Assembly: GCA_963842235.1 (NCBI GenBank)
Contig: CAWJFT010000001.1
Coordinates: forward strand, 1,178,001 to 1,242,000
Length of the DNA stretch: 64,000 nt
Origin: JACDAN01 sp963842235
GTDB taxonomy: Bacteria; Actinomycetota; Thermoleophilia; Gaiellales; Gaiellaceae
Reading direction: 5' to 3'
How positions within the stretch are numbered: position 1 is the stretch's first letter; every line of letters starts with the position of its first letter. Positions 25,173 through 34,461 of the stretch are shown here, in pieces. The translations under genes and the position numbers were made by a program. A model generated the notes under the pieces. It was not told where the DNA came from and did not search any database. It was given only the letters and a program-made list of their open reading frames with translations.

Positions 25173-25475
25173 CTAAAAGAGCTTCTGCAACTTCATCGCC
25201 GCGCCCATGTCGCCCTTGATCTTGAGCTTCCCCGTCATGTAGGCGGTCGTGGCGTTCATGTCGCCGGAGGCGATCTGCTCGAAGGTCTCCTCCGAGGCCG
25301 AGATCGTGGCGTCGGCGTCGCCGCCGCCCTCCGCCACCGAGACGCTTCCGTCCTGGACATCCACCTTCCACGTCCCAGCACCGTCGATTTCGAACACGTA
25401 CGAGTTGGTCATACCGGCCGTCTTGGAGGGGTCGATCCTGCCCTCCAGGCTCTCGAAGAACTCACGCGCGGTCAT
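25173..25475 (-). CDS. SCP2 sterol-carrier domain protein
   Basis: 100 residues forming one SCP2 domain: MTAREFFESLEGRIDPSK start, then VFEIDGAGTWKVDVQDG, DADATISASEETFEQIASG and YMTGKLKIKGDMGAAMKLQKL. SCP2 domains hold lipids or acyl-CoA in a hydrophobic tunnel. GAGAGGAG precedes the ATG. The role of stand-alone bacterial copies is unclear. Confidence 0.92.
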   Translation of the reverse strand: MTAREFFESLEGRIDPSKTAGMTNSYVFEIDGAGTWKVDVQDGSVSVAEGGGDADATISASEETFEQIASGDMNATTAYMTGKLKIKGDMGAAMKLQKLF

Positions 25476-25510
25476 GCTCTCCTCTCTTGGTCGCCAAAAG
25501 CGCGGCGAGC

Positions 25511-26686
25511 CTACACCACAGGCTCCGGAGCCAAGCGGCGCGACCCGCGCGGTGACGGGAGGAGCAGCCCGGGAAGAATCGCGAGCGCCGGGATGACCGC
25601 ACATGCGTACATGGCCGTCTCGAGGTCGACCGCATCCGCCACGGCGCCCAGGACCAAGGCCGCGATGCCTCCGAGCCCGATCGAGAAGCCGATGGAGATG
25701 CCCGACGCGAGCCCGATGCGACTCGGCAGGTACTCCTGGCTCATCACGCCGGTCAAGCCGAACGTGCTGACGACGCAGACGCCGACGAGCGCGAGGGCCG
25801 CGGCGCCGATCGCACCGCCCACAGCGACGAAGGTCACGACGAGCGGCGGCGTCGCGACGATGGTCGCGAGCAGAACGGGTCGGCGCCCGATCCGGTCGGC
25901 CAGCGGGCCCGCTGCAAGCGTGCCGATCCCGCCCGCGAAGAGCATCAGGGCGAGGAGGCCGTTGCCGTACTTCTCGGAATGGCCGAGCGAGACGGCCCAG
26001 AGCGGGACGAACGTCAGCAGCCCGAACCAGCCGGCGCTGCGCAGCGCGATGACCGCCAGCAGCAGCGCGAGCGCACCCGGGCGGTCCTCTCCCGAGGCCG
26101 CTCGCGCCCGGAGCTTCTCCGGCGCAAAGCCCTCGAGGTACCCCATTGCGGCGACCAGCATTCCCGCGACGATGAGCGCGGGAATCGCGAGCAGGATGCC
26201 GCCCCAGCGGCCGAGTGTGAGGAGCACCGGCGCCGCCGTGAGCGCTCCGATCGCGACGCCGAGGTTTCCGCCGATCGAGAAGAGGGACATCCCACTCGCC
26301 CGGCGTGAGCCGCTCACGTAGGCGGCGAACTTGGAGCCCTCGGGATGGTAGGCGGCGGTGCCGAGCCCCGAGACCGTGACGAAGAGGAGACAGAGCCCGT
26401 AGCTCGACGAAGCGGCGGCGAGCGCCATGCCCGTCCCGGCCAGGAGCACCCCGGCGGGCAGGAGCCAGAGGGCGCCGCGGCGATCCGACCAAAGGCCGAA
26501 AGCCGGCTGGATGATCGACGACGCAAGCGCCGAGACCAGCATCAGCGCCCCGACCTGGGTGTAGTTGAGATCGAAGCGCGTGACGAGGAACGGGAGCAGC
26601 GCGGGCAGCATCCCGTTCGAGAAATCCGTCGCAAAGTGGCCGGCCGAGAGCGCCGTGATCGCCCGGCTGTCGATCTGCCGCGCCAC
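25511..26686 (-). CDS. MFS transporter, fosmidomycin-resistance (Fsr)-like
   Basis: 391 residues with 11-12 membrane helices. The first helix region GHFATDFSNGMLPALLPFL is characteristic of Fsr-type exporters. ADRIGRRPVLLAT is motif A of the second half, and YHPEGSKFAAYVSG and PSRIGLASGISIGFSIG are also typical of this group. It likely exports a small toxic or natural compound. The GTG is fixed by TAGGGT 6 bases upstream. The gene ends 35 bases before the SCP2 gene on the same strand. Confidence 0.87.
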   Translation of the reverse strand: MARQIDSRAITALSAGHFATDFSNGMLPALLPFLVTRFDLNYTQVGALMLVSALASSIIQPAFGLWSDRRGALWLLPAGVLLAGTGMALAAASSSYGLCLLFVTVSGLGTAAYHPEGSKFAAYVSGSRRASGMSLFSIGGNLGVAIGALTAAPVLLTLGRWGGILLAIPALIVAGMLVAAMGYLEGFAPEKLRARAASGEDRPGALALLLAVIALRSAGWFGLLTFVPLWAVSLGHSEKYGNGLLALMLFAGGIGTLAAGPLADRIGRRPVLLATIVATPPLVVTFVAVGGAIGAAALALVGVCVVSTFGLTGVMSQEYLPSRIGLASGISIGFSIGLGGIAALVLGAVADAVDLETAMYACAVIPALAILPGLLLPSPRGSRRLAPEPVV

Positions 26687-26692
26687 GAAACC

Positions 26693-26698
26693 ACCCTA
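26693..26698 (-). promoter_or_regulatory. -10 hexamer of the Fsr-like transporter gene
   Basis: TAGGGT, 6 bases before GTG 26686. If this is the promoter, the structured segment at 26748-26862 lies outside the transporter mRNA. Confidence 0.5.
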
Positions 26699-26747
26699 GT
26701 GCCCCATCCAGCAATACATGCCGGCTTCTGGCCCGCGATCACGCGGC

Positions 26748-26862
26748 GCCAGAGCCCACCCTCCTCCTCACCAAGGTCTTCAGACCTTGGCTCGTCGGAG
26801 TGCGAACTCTGGCTTGGTGCTCGCGACCCAGAAGGGCGGCGGCATTACTGGAAGGGGCACCA
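26748..26862. other. Structured intergenic element of unknown role
   Basis: Nested complementary segments: GCCAGAG (26748-26754) pairs with CTCTGGC (26807-26813). Inside lies a perfect 9-bp palindrome CCAAGGTCT / AGACCTTGG (26771-26790). TGGTGC (26815-26820) pairs with GCACCA (26857-26862). The element sits between a 75-residue protein gene and the transporter gene. It could be a terminator or processing structure for the former, or a small RNA. No coding frame is convincing. Confidence 0.4.
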
Positions 26863-26889
26863 GCCGGGTGGTCGTTCGGACAATGAGAG

Positions 26890-27117
26890 CTAGGCCGCTT
26901 CGGCCGCTTCGGCCGTCTTGGGACGATGGTGGCGGTCGATCAGCGCGTAGGAGAGATCCTGGTGAGCGCGGACGAGCTCGAGCCGGTTGTGCTCGAGCAG
27001 CGCGGACTTCGCGCCGCCGGCCCGCATTGATTGCCGCTCGAGCACGAGATCGGCGATGTGGCTCACGAGCTCCTCGACGCTCGCGAGCGCGTCGCTCTGC
27101 AGGGGGAGAGTTGTCAT
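26890..27117 (-). CDS. Small helical protein of unknown function
   Basis: 75 residues, almost wholly helical (VEELVSHIADLVLERQSMR, then NRLELVRAHQDLSYALIDRH), with an Ala/Glu-rich tail. Its composition suggests a conserved cytosolic coiled-coil or three-helix protein. The ATG at 27117 starts MTTLPLQSDALAS; an upstream in-frame start would add a poorly coding tail. Not recognised. Confidence 0.65.
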   Translation of the reverse strand: MTTLPLQSDALASVEELVSHIADLVLERQSMRAGGAKSALLEHNRLELVRAHQDLSYALIDRHHRPKTAEAAEAA

Positions 27118-27215
27118 GTCGTCAGTGTGTATCGGCACGGTCAGTAATTCGTTAAGCACCGGAAAAGAGTTTTCTAAGCCGACACACAATCTCCTCGGAT
27201 AGCATCGCGCGGCCC

Positions 27216-28661
27216 ATGCAGGTCGCTGCCGCGTCGGATCTGTCCACCGCCGGCGCGGATGTCGTCGGAGTCGCCACGGCGAACGATGCGCCCGCCGTCC
27301 TCGGTGAGCTCCAGGCTCCCGTGTCGGAGCTGCTCCGTGGCGAGGGATTCCGACCGGATGCCGGAGCGGCCACGCTCCTCCACCTCGACGGCAGGCGGAT
27401 CGCGGTCGCCGGGCTCGGCGACGAGATCGACGCTGACGCGGTCCGCTCGGCCGCGGCGGCGGTGGCCCGGCTCCTCCAGCGCGTGGGCGGCTCGCTCGCG
27501 TGGCTCCTCGACGAGTCCCAGCCGCTTGCGGTCGAAGAGCAGGCGCGGGCGGTGGTCGAGGGCATCGTGCTCGGGGGTTACGACCCAGGGCGCTGGAAGT
27601 CGAGCGGCGACAGGCCGGCCTCCGTCGAGCGGCTCGTGTTCGTCGGCTCCGAAGCAGTCGCCGAGACCGCGCGGCAGCACGCGACGGTCGCCGCGTGGGC
27701 CAACCGGGCCCGGGATCTCGTCAACGAGCCCCCGAACGAGCTCACGCCCGAGCGCATGGCCGAGCACGCCGAGGAGACCGCCTCGGGCCTCGAACACCTG
27801 AGCGCCGAGTCCTGGGGGCCGGAGCGCCTGGCCGAGCTCGGAATGGGCGCCTTCGGTGCCGTTGGCCAGGGGAGCGACAACCCGCCGCGGCTGATCGTGC
27901 TGCGGTACGAGCCGCCCGGGGCGCGTGCTGACGTCCTGCTCGGGCTCGTCGGCAAGACCGTCACCTTCGACACGGGCGGGATCTCGATCAAGCCGGCGCT
28001 CTACATGGAGGACATGAAGGGCGACATGGCCGGCGGCGGCGCCGTGCTCGCCGGGATCGGCGCGATCGCCGAGCTCGGCCTCCCGCTCCGCGTCCTCGCC
28101 GTTCTCGGCGCGGCCGAGAACATGCCGGGTGGAGGCTCCTATCGGCCGGGCGACATCCTCCGGGCGATGAACGGCAAGACGATCGAGGTGGTCAACACGG
28201 ACGCCGAGGGCCGCCTCGTGCTGGCCGACGTCCTCTGGTACGCCCGGACCGAGGGCGCGACGCATATCGTCGACTTCGCGACGCTCACCGGGGTCATGAA
28301 CAAGGCGCTCGGTGATCTCTACACGGGCGTCTTCGCCAATGACGACGCCTGGCGCGACCAGGTCGTCGCAGCCGGCAACCGGGCCGGCGACCACGCGTGG
28401 GGTTGGCCGATGCATCGGCGCTACCGGCGACTCATCGACTCGACGTTCGCCGACATGAAGAACCAGTCGATCCGCGGCCAGGCGTCGCCGGTCTACGCCG
28501 CCGAGTTCCTCAAGGAGTTCGTCGGGGACGGGCCCTGGGCGCACATCGACATGGCCGGCCCGGGCTTCCTGAGGTGGACTCGCCCCGACTACTTTCACGT
28601 TCCGGGCGGATCCGGCTACGGCGTGAGGCTGATCGTGGAGCTCGCACGGTCACTGGTGTGA
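27216..28661 (+). CDS. pepA: Leucyl aminopeptidase (M17)
   Basis: 481 residues, the cytosolic two-metal aminopeptidase that removes N-terminal residues from peptides. The C-terminal catalytic domain is complete: GKTVTFDTGGISIKP from about residue 248 holds a metal Asp and the catalytic Lys, DMKGDMAGGGAVL follows, and the family signature NTDAEGRL is at 327-334. The N-terminal macro-like domain is shorter and more divergent, as usual. The stop overlaps the acyl-CoA dehydrogenase GTG by 4 bases. Confidence 0.95.
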   Translation: MQVAAASDLSTAGADVVGVATANDAPAVLGELQAPVSELLRGEGFRPDAGAATLLHLDGRRIAVAGLGDEIDADAVRSAAAAVARLLQRVGGSLAWLLDESQPLAVEEQARAVVEGIVLGGYDPGRWKSSGDRPASVERLVFVGSEAVAETARQHATVAAWANRARDLVNEPPNELTPERMAEHAEETASGLEHLSAESWGPERLAELGMGAFGAVGQGSDNPPRLIVLRYEPPGARADVLLGLVGKTVTFDTGGISIKPALYMEDMKGDMAGGGAVLAGIGAIAELGLPLRVLAVLGAAENMPGGGSYRPGDILRAMNGKTIEVVNTDAEGRLVLADVLWYARTEGATHIVDFATLTGVMNKALGDLYTGVFANDDAWRDQVVAAGNRAGDHAWGWPMHRRYRRLIDSTFADMKNQSIRGQASPVYAAEFLKEFVGDGPWAHIDMAGPGFLRWTRPDYFHVPGGSGYGVRLIVELARSLV

Positions 28662-29797
28662 CGCCGAACTACGACCTCTCGGAGGAGCACGAGCTCGTCC
28701 GCCGAACCGTGCGCGACTTCGCCGAGCAGCGAGTCGCACCAGTCGCCGAGGAGCTCGACCGGGAGCACCGGTTCCCCTACGAGCTGGTCGCCGAGCTCGC
28801 CGAGCTCGGGCTGATGGGGATGACGATCCCGGAGGAATACGGCGGGGCCGGCGCCGACACGCTCTCGTATGCCATCGCCGTCGAGGAGCTGACTCGCGTG
28901 GACTCGTCCGTCGCGATCACCGTGGCGGCCCACCACTCGCTCGGGACGCTGCCGATCTTCCTGTTCGGAACCGAGGAGCAGAAGCGCGAGTGGCTGCCGC
29001 AGCTGGCGTCGGGCGAGAAGTTGGCCGCGTTCGGCCTGACGGAGCCGGAGGCCGGGTCCGACGCCGGCGCGACCCGTACACGCGCGGAGCTTCGGGACGG
29101 CGAGTGGGTGATCAACGGCTCGAAGATGTTCATCACGAACGCCGGAACCGACATCACGGCGTGCGTAACGATCACGGCGCTCACCGGCGAGGACGAGATC
29201 TCGAACATCATCGTCCCGAACGGCGCGCCCGGCTACGAGATCGCGCCGCCGATGCGGAAGGTCGGCTGGCGCGCCTCCGACACGCGTGAGCTGTCCTTTC
29301 GGGACGTGCGCGTGCCGGAAAAAAACCTGCTCGGCCCGCGCGGGAAAGGGTTCCAGCAGTTCCTGGAGATCCTCGACGGCGGACGGATCTCCGTCGCGGC
29401 CATGGGCGTCGGGCTCGCGCAGGGCGCGTACGACCTCGCCTTCCAGTACGCGAATGAGCGCCGCCAGTTCGGGAGGCCGATCGCCGAGTTCCAGGCCGTG
29501 CAGTTCGCCCTTGCGGACATGGCCACGGAGATCGAAGCCGGCCGCGGACTGGTCTACAAGGTCGCGTGGCTCAAGGATCAAGGGAGGCCGTTCGCGAAGG
29601 AGGCGGCGATGGCCAAGCTCTACACGGGCGAGCTCTCCAACCGCGCCGCGAACGCCGCGCTCCAGATCCACGGCGGGTACGGCTTCATGGACGAGTTCCC
29701 GATCTCGAGGCTCTATCGCGACCAAAAGATCCTCGAGATTGGGGAGGGCACGAACGAAGTCCAGAGAATGGTGATCGCGAAACACCTCGGGCTCTGA
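28658..29797 (+). CDS. Acyl-CoA dehydrogenase
   Basis: 379 residues, FAD enzyme forming the alpha-beta double bond in acyl-CoA. The signatures FGLTEPEAGSDAGATRT and QFGRPIAEFQAVQF are present, and IGEGTNEVQRM holds the base Glu 363. The base is in the position of short/medium-chain enzymes, not in the other helix as in isovaleryl-CoA dehydrogenase, so a LiuA role is unlikely despite the nearby leucine genes. It probably acts on short linear or 2-methyl-branched acyl-CoA. The GTG overlaps the pepA stop. Confidence 0.93.
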   Translation: MTPNYDLSEEHELVRRTVRDFAEQRVAPVAEELDREHRFPYELVAELAELGLMGMTIPEEYGGAGADTLSYAIAVEELTRVDSSVAITVAAHHSLGTLPIFLFGTEEQKREWLPQLASGEKLAAFGLTEPEAGSDAGATRTRAELRDGEWVINGSKMFITNAGTDITACVTITALTGEDEISNIIVPNGAPGYEIAPPMRKVGWRASDTRELSFRDVRVPEKNLLGPRGKGFQQFLEILDGGRISVAAMGVGLAQGAYDLAFQYANERRQFGRPIAEFQAVQFALADMATEIEAGRGLVYKVAWLKDQGRPFAKEAAMAKLYTGELSNRAANAALQIHGGYGFMDEFPISRLYRDQKILEIGEGTNEVQRMVIAKHLGL

Positions 29798-29836
29798 TTT
29801 AGCGCGATCAGGCCTCAGTGTTAGTGTGATCGGGAC

Positions 29837-31161
29837 ATGCTCTTCCGCCAGTTCGTCGACGACGACCTGGGCTGTGCGTCCTATCTCGTAGGAGACGAAG
29901 ACTCGGGAGAGGCGGTCGTCGTCGACCCGGCCTACGCCGTCGAGCAGTATCTCGAGCAGGCGGAGCGGGACGGCGTCCGGATCGCCCGCGTGCTCGAGAC
30001 GCACACCCACGCCGACCACGTCTCCGGCCACGGCCGGCTGGCGCTCGAGCACGGCGTGCCGGTCTCCATTCACCCAGCCGCCGAGCCCGAGTATCCGTTC
30101 GACCCGCTGGAAGACGGCGCGGCGATCGAGCTCGGCCCGGTCTGCCTCCGCGTCGTCCATACGCCCGGCCACAGGCCGGAGCACTGCTGCTTCGAGGTGA
30201 TCGACCGAGAGCGCGGCGACGAGCCGTGGCTCACGCTGACCGGCGACTCGCTGTTCGTCGGAGACGCCGCCCGGCCCGATCTCGCCTCCGAGGCAACCGA
30301 GGGCGCCCACGGCCTCTACGAAGCCTGCAGCGGCTGCTGCAGCTCGACGACGGCGTCGAGATCTATCCAGGACACGTCTCCGGCTCGCTCTGCGGAACCG
30401 GCATGAGCTCGAAGGCGTCGTCGACGATCGGGTTCGAGCGTCGCTTCAACCAGAAGCTGCGAATGACGGACGAGGACGAGTTCGTCGCCGAGGCGATCAA
30501 GACAGGCGTCCGGCCGCCGAACATGGATCGAATCGTCGAGCTGAACCGCGGGCCGTTCGTCGGCTCTCCCGACCCGCTCCAGCGGCTGAACGGCGGCTCC
30601 GGAGCGGTCCTCGACGTCCGTTCTGCGGATGACTTCGCCGCCGGCCACGCGCGTGGCGCGCTCAGCGTGCCGGTCGAGGGCGGCAACTTCGGGACGAAAG
30701 CCGCCTTCATCCTGCCGCCGGACGAGCGGGTCGTCATCCACGCAGGCAGCGCCCAGGAGGCCCAGCGTGCAGCCAAGGGCTTGAGAGCGGTGGGAATCTT
30801 CGATCTGGCCGGATACCTCGTCGGCCCGCCGAGCGAGGAGCTCACCGCGCCCGTCGAGCTGGACGAGCTTCGGGACCTCGTCGAGACCGGCGCCGTCGAG
30901 GTGCTCGACGTCCGGGAGCCGCACGAGCGGGACGAGGGCTACATCCCGGGCAGCCGGAACATCCCGTACCGCCTCGTCCGGGAATGGGCCGACGACCTCC
31001 AGGGCGGCCGGCCCGTCGTCACGATCTGTTCCAGCGGCCCCCGCGCAGGGGTGGCCGCCAGCGTGCTGGCAGCGTCCGGCGTGGACGCGAGACCCGTGCT
31101 CCACGGCGGCGTTCCGGACTGGGACGGGGAGACCGTCAGCTTCAGGCGCTGCGGCTCTTAG
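29837..31161 (+). CDS. Persulfide dioxygenase-like MBL hydrolase fused to two rhodanese domains, frameshifted
   Basis: Frame one (29837 to about 30320) is an ETHE1-type metallo-beta-lactamase domain with the iron motif THTHADHVSGH and VVHTPGHRPEHC. Frame two (from about 30324) continues with LQRLLQLDDGVEIYPGHVSG, the remaining metal ligands and SIGFERRFN-like text (seen as TIGFERRFNQ). It then has a first rhodanese domain lacking the Cys (VIHAGSAQEA) and a second with the active Cys (TICSSGPRAG). One base is missing near 30321. The restored protein oxidises glutathione or protein persulfides and moves sulfane sulfur. Confidence 0.85.
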
Positions 31162-34100
31162 CGGTCAGCGACTCCGCCTCGTCCACAAAGGCCGAGGCTC
31201 CGGCTTCCCGGAAGAACTCGATCGCGGACGAGAGATCAGCGGTTAGCCCTTCGTTCGCGGCGACGAGCTGCGCGTCCGCCTCGAAGACTCTGGCCCCCAT
31301 CTGATGAAAGATGGCAACGGCGGCCAGGGGGTCGCCTCGACCGAGCGCTAGCCCGGCGTCGCGCCATGGAGTCGGCGTCGGCACGCTTTCGGCGACGGCC
31401 TCGAGCTCACCGCGCCGGCCGAGTGCCGAAAGGGCAACAGCAAGGTCCCAAAACCAGTCGTGCGAGATGTTCAGGCGTGCTCGGCTGCAGACGTCGACGA
31501 TCTCGGCCACAAGCGGGTCCACGCCAGGCTCTCCCGTGGACCACAGCATGCGAATGTGGAAGGCAAGCGCAGGTATGAGGACCTGCGGATCGGCTGCGCC
31601 GCGCGACAGCTGGAGGCAAGTTGCACTCTCATCGACCGCACCGGCAGCGTCGCCCCGGCCCAGCAGAACTCGGGCGCGACAGGCCCGCCAGGTCGACTCG
31701 AGGTAATGGCCGCCTTGTGCCTGCGCATCCGCGATCCAGCGATCGGCTATCTCCGTCATCTCGTCCCAGCGCCCCTCGATGTACAAGAGCCTGACCAACT
31801 GGCTGTCGTGCCAGCGGAGCCAGTCGACACCCGCGAAGCGCTTCCAGGCCTCCTTCATCCGCGTCGTCGCCTCGTCAGCTTGCGCGAGCTCGCCGAGGTT
31901 GTAGTAACCGTCCGCGACGTTGTTGTACGAACGCTGGACGTCCGCCGAGTTCAGCTGATCGAAGATCGCGATGCTCTCCTCGAGGGCGGCGAACCCTCTT
32001 CGATCGCCCTTCATCACCCGCCAGGAGCCGCTCGCGCTGAGGACTCGCGCACGAACGTCCTTGAGCTCCAGCTCGTCGGCCATCGCGAGCGCCTGCTGCT
32101 CGAACTGCGCGGCGAGCTCATCACGGTTTCCGAGCCAGTGGAGCCGGAAGAGGCCTGCGTACACACGCGCCTTCGTCTCCGACAGCGGCAACGCCTCCGC
32201 CAGCTCGGCGGTTTGCCCCAGGCTCTCGAGGACGTCGTCGCCCCGTCCGAGCAGCCAGAAGCTGTCGGCCCGCATCAGCTCCGCTTCAGCGGCTCCCTCG
32301 CGGTCACCGGAGGCAAGTAGGGCGTCCCGGGCGACCGACAGCTCATCCACGTCCCAGACGTCTTCGCCGAACCTCGCCGCTGCCGCAGCGAGGAGCAGCC
32401 GTGGCCGGTCGCGGTCGTCCGCCGGCCACAGCTCGAGTGCTCGGTCATAGTCCCGCGCTGCGGCGGAAAAGGCGTTGAGTGACGCGGCGCGTTCGCCGGC
32501 GTCCCGGAGCGCGAACCGTGCTGCCCGGATGAGCTCGTCCGTCTCGCGACCGCCCGCCCGAGCGATCTCGAGCGCGCTTGCGTAGTGGTATGCACGGAGG
32601 TCGGCGTAGTCCTCAGGCCGCCCGAACGACTCGATCCAGACAGCAGCGCGCTGATGCTTCTCGGCCCGGTCGGCTCTCGGAATCTGGCCGTAGGCCACGT
32701 CTCGCACCAAGGTGTGTGCAAACGAGTACTGCGTGTCGCCCTCGATCGACGACCGCCGCTCGCGCCGAATGAACTCCCTCCGTTCCAGCCGATGCAGCGA
32801 CTCCTCGAGCTCGCGGCTCGGATTGCCGCCGCCGATCGCTGCCAGGGCGCCCGGCCAGAACACCTTGCCGACGACGGCAGCATCCTGCAGCAGCGACTTC
32901 TCTGTTCCTGCAAGCGCATCGAGTCGCGCAGCGATCAGCCCCTGCAGGGACTCCGGCAGGGGCAGGTCACCGTCCGTGCCCTCGGCCGCGATTCGCGCGA
33001 ACTCCTCCGCATAGAGCGGATTGCCGCCGGCACGCTCGAGCAATCGGGCCTGCAGCTCGGCAGGAAGCACGGCACGATCGAGGAGCTCATGAAGAAGCCT
33101 CGCCGTCTCTTCTTCGGAAAGCGGGGACAGAGAGACGGTGGCCGCGTTCGGTTTCCCGCCGCCCCAGCCCGGGCGGCGTGCGAGCAGTTCGGGCCTTGCG
33201 GTCGCGACGACGAGGATCGGGACGGCGCCCGCCCAGTCGACGAGATAGTCGACGAAATCGAGCAGACCATCGTCCGCCCAGTGGAGGTCTTCGAACACGA
33301 GGACGAGCGGGTCGAGCTCGGCGAGCCCTTCGAAGAACCGGCGCCAAGCGGCGAAGCTCTCCGTGCGCCGGTCGGCTCCGAGCTCGCCCGGGTCGCCGAG
33401 ACCAAGCAGGGGTCTCAGCTGCCGCGTTACCCATTGCGCTTCCTCTTCGTCTGGCACGGCTTCGTCGACGACGACCTGCAGCTTCGCCTCCGCCCGCTCC
33501 TCGGGCTCACCCTCGAGGAATCCCGCGTGAGCTTTCACGATCTCTGCGAGGGCCCAGAACGCGACACCCTCGCCGTACGGAAGGCACCTGCCCTGACGCC
33601 AGTAGATGAGGTCGGGCTGAGCCTCGACCGAGGAAAAGAGCTCGTGCACGAGCCGGCTCTTTCCGATTCCCGGCACGCCGACGAGGGTCACGAGCTGCGG
33701 TGCACGCTGGTGCCGAACCCGGTCGAGCGCGTCGACCAGGAGATCGAGCTCCCGCTCCCTCCCGATCAGGGCGGTCCGCGGCTCGAAGCTGACATCCGAC
33801 CCGTAGCGGGAACGCGCTTCAACTGCCTCCCACACCGGTACGGGCGCCGCCTTCCCCTTGGCTTCGACGGCCGGAAGTTCCAGATACTCGATCACGCGGG
33901 ATGTGGCGTTGTAGGTCGTTTCGCCGACGAGGACGCCGTTCACCGGCGCCGCCGTCTGCAGCCGCGACGCGGTGTTCACGACGTCGCCCGCAACGAGGCC
34001 CTGCTCGGCCCCCGGCCGCGGCTCGAGCGAGACGAGTACTTCGCCCGTGTTGACCGCGACACGGACCTCGAGATCGCCCTCCTCGCGGATCCAGTCCCGA

Positions 34101-34363
34101 ATCGCGAGCGCAGCACGGACCGCCCGCTCCGGATCGTCCTCGTGCGCGACGGGCGCGCCGAAGACCGCCATCACAGCGTCGCCGATCACCTTTTCGACCG
34201 TCCCGCCACGTCGTTCCAGCTCGGACCGGAGCCGATCGTGAAAGGGCCGCAGCATTGCCTCGACGTCCTCCGGGTCGAGCGCCTCGGCGCGCGATGTGAA
34301 GCCGACGAGATCGGCGAACACGATGCTGACGACCTTGCGCTCCCGGCGCCTAGGGGTGGTCAT
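31142..34363 (-). CDS. Class III adenylate/guanylate cyclase with AAA ATPase and TPR region
   Basis: 1,073 residues. Residues 10-180 are a cyclase homology domain with both metal Asp (FADLVGF, Asp 18; IGDAVMAVFG, Asp 62) and the transition-state Asn and Arg (GDVVNTASRL, 130 and 134), so it should be active. A Bacterial AAA16/STAND-like ATPase follows, with a P-loop GVPGIGKS at 229-236 and FEDLHWADD as Walker B. The last 450 residues are helical repeats of the TPR type. It probably signals by cyclic nucleotide when a ligand is bound. TAGACT lies 8 bases before the ATG. It overlaps the rhodanese gene 3' end. Confidence 0.9.
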   Translation of the reverse strand: MTTPRRRERKVVSIVFADLVGFTSRAEALDPEDVEAMLRPFHDRLRSELERRGGTVEKVIGDAVMAVFGAPVAHEDDPERAVRAALAIRDWIREEGDLEVRVAVNTGEVLVSLEPRPGAEQGLVAGDVVNTASRLQTAAPVNGVLVGETTYNATSRVIEYLELPAVEAKGKAAPVPVWEAVEARSRYGSDVSFEPRTALIGRERELDLLVDALDRVRHQRAPQLVTLVGVPGIGKSRLVHELFSSVEAQPDLIYWRQGRCLPYGEGVAFWALAEIVKAHAGFLEGEPEERAEAKLQVVVDEAVPDEEEAQWVTRQLRPLLGLGDPGELGADRRTESFAAWRRFFEGLAELDPLVLVFEDLHWADDGLLDFVDYLVDWAGAVPILVVATARPELLARRPGWGGGKPNAATVSLSPLSEEETARLLHELLDRAVLPAELQARLLERAGGNPLYAEEFARIAAEGTDGDLPLPESLQGLIAARLDALAGTEKSLLQDAAVVGKVFWPGALAAIGGGNPSRELEESLHRLERREFIRRERRSSIEGDTQYSFAHTLVRDVAYGQIPRADRAEKHQRAAVWIESFGRPEDYADLRAYHYASALEIARAGGRETDELIRAARFALRDAGERAASLNAFSAAARDYDRALELWPADDRDRPRLLLAAAAARFGEDVWDVDELSVARDALLASGDREGAAEAELMRADSFWLLGRGDDVLESLGQTAELAEALPLSETKARVYAGLFRLHWLGNRDELAAQFEQQALAMADELELKDVRARVLSASGSWRVMKGDRRGFAALEESIAIFDQLNSADVQRSYNNVADGYYNLGELAQADEATTRMKEAWKRFAGVDWLRWHDSQLVRLLYIEGRWDEMTEIADRWIADAQAQGGHYLESTWRACRARVLLGRGDAAGAVDESATCLQLSRGAADPQVLIPALAFHIRMLWSTGEPGVDPLVAEIVDVCSRARLNISHDWFWDLAVALSALGRRGELEAVAESVPTPTPWRDAGLALGRGDPLAAVAIFHQMGARVFEADAQLVAANEGLTADLSSAIEFFREAGASAFVDEAESLTAKSRSA

Positions 34364-34371
34364 GACTGCCG

Positions 34372-34377
34372 AGTCTA
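34372..34377 (-). promoter_or_regulatory. -10 hexamer of the cyclase-ATPase gene
   Basis: TAGACT, 8 bases before the ATG at 34363; leaderless spacing. Confidence 0.5.
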
Positions 34378-34461
34378 CGAGCCGAAAGGGCCGGTAGACG
34401 GCGCCGCACACCGCCCCGGCCTCCCTTCTTCCACAAGACGGCCGGGTCGCAGTATTTCTTC

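Noticed and set aside
25173..26714. One long minus-strand frame spanning the SCP2 gene and the transporter region
   Set aside because: Only its last 100 codons are real (the SCP2 protein); the upstream part is a shadow of the transporter in another frame.
26693..26890. Riboswitch controlling the Fsr-like transporter
   Set aside because: A TAGGGT box 6 bases before the start suggests a leaderless mRNA, which would exclude the upstream structure.
28658..29797. Isovaleryl-CoA dehydrogenase (LiuA)
   Set aside because: The catalytic Glu lies in GEGTNEVQ, the short/medium-chain position; isovaleryl-CoA dehydrogenases lack it there.
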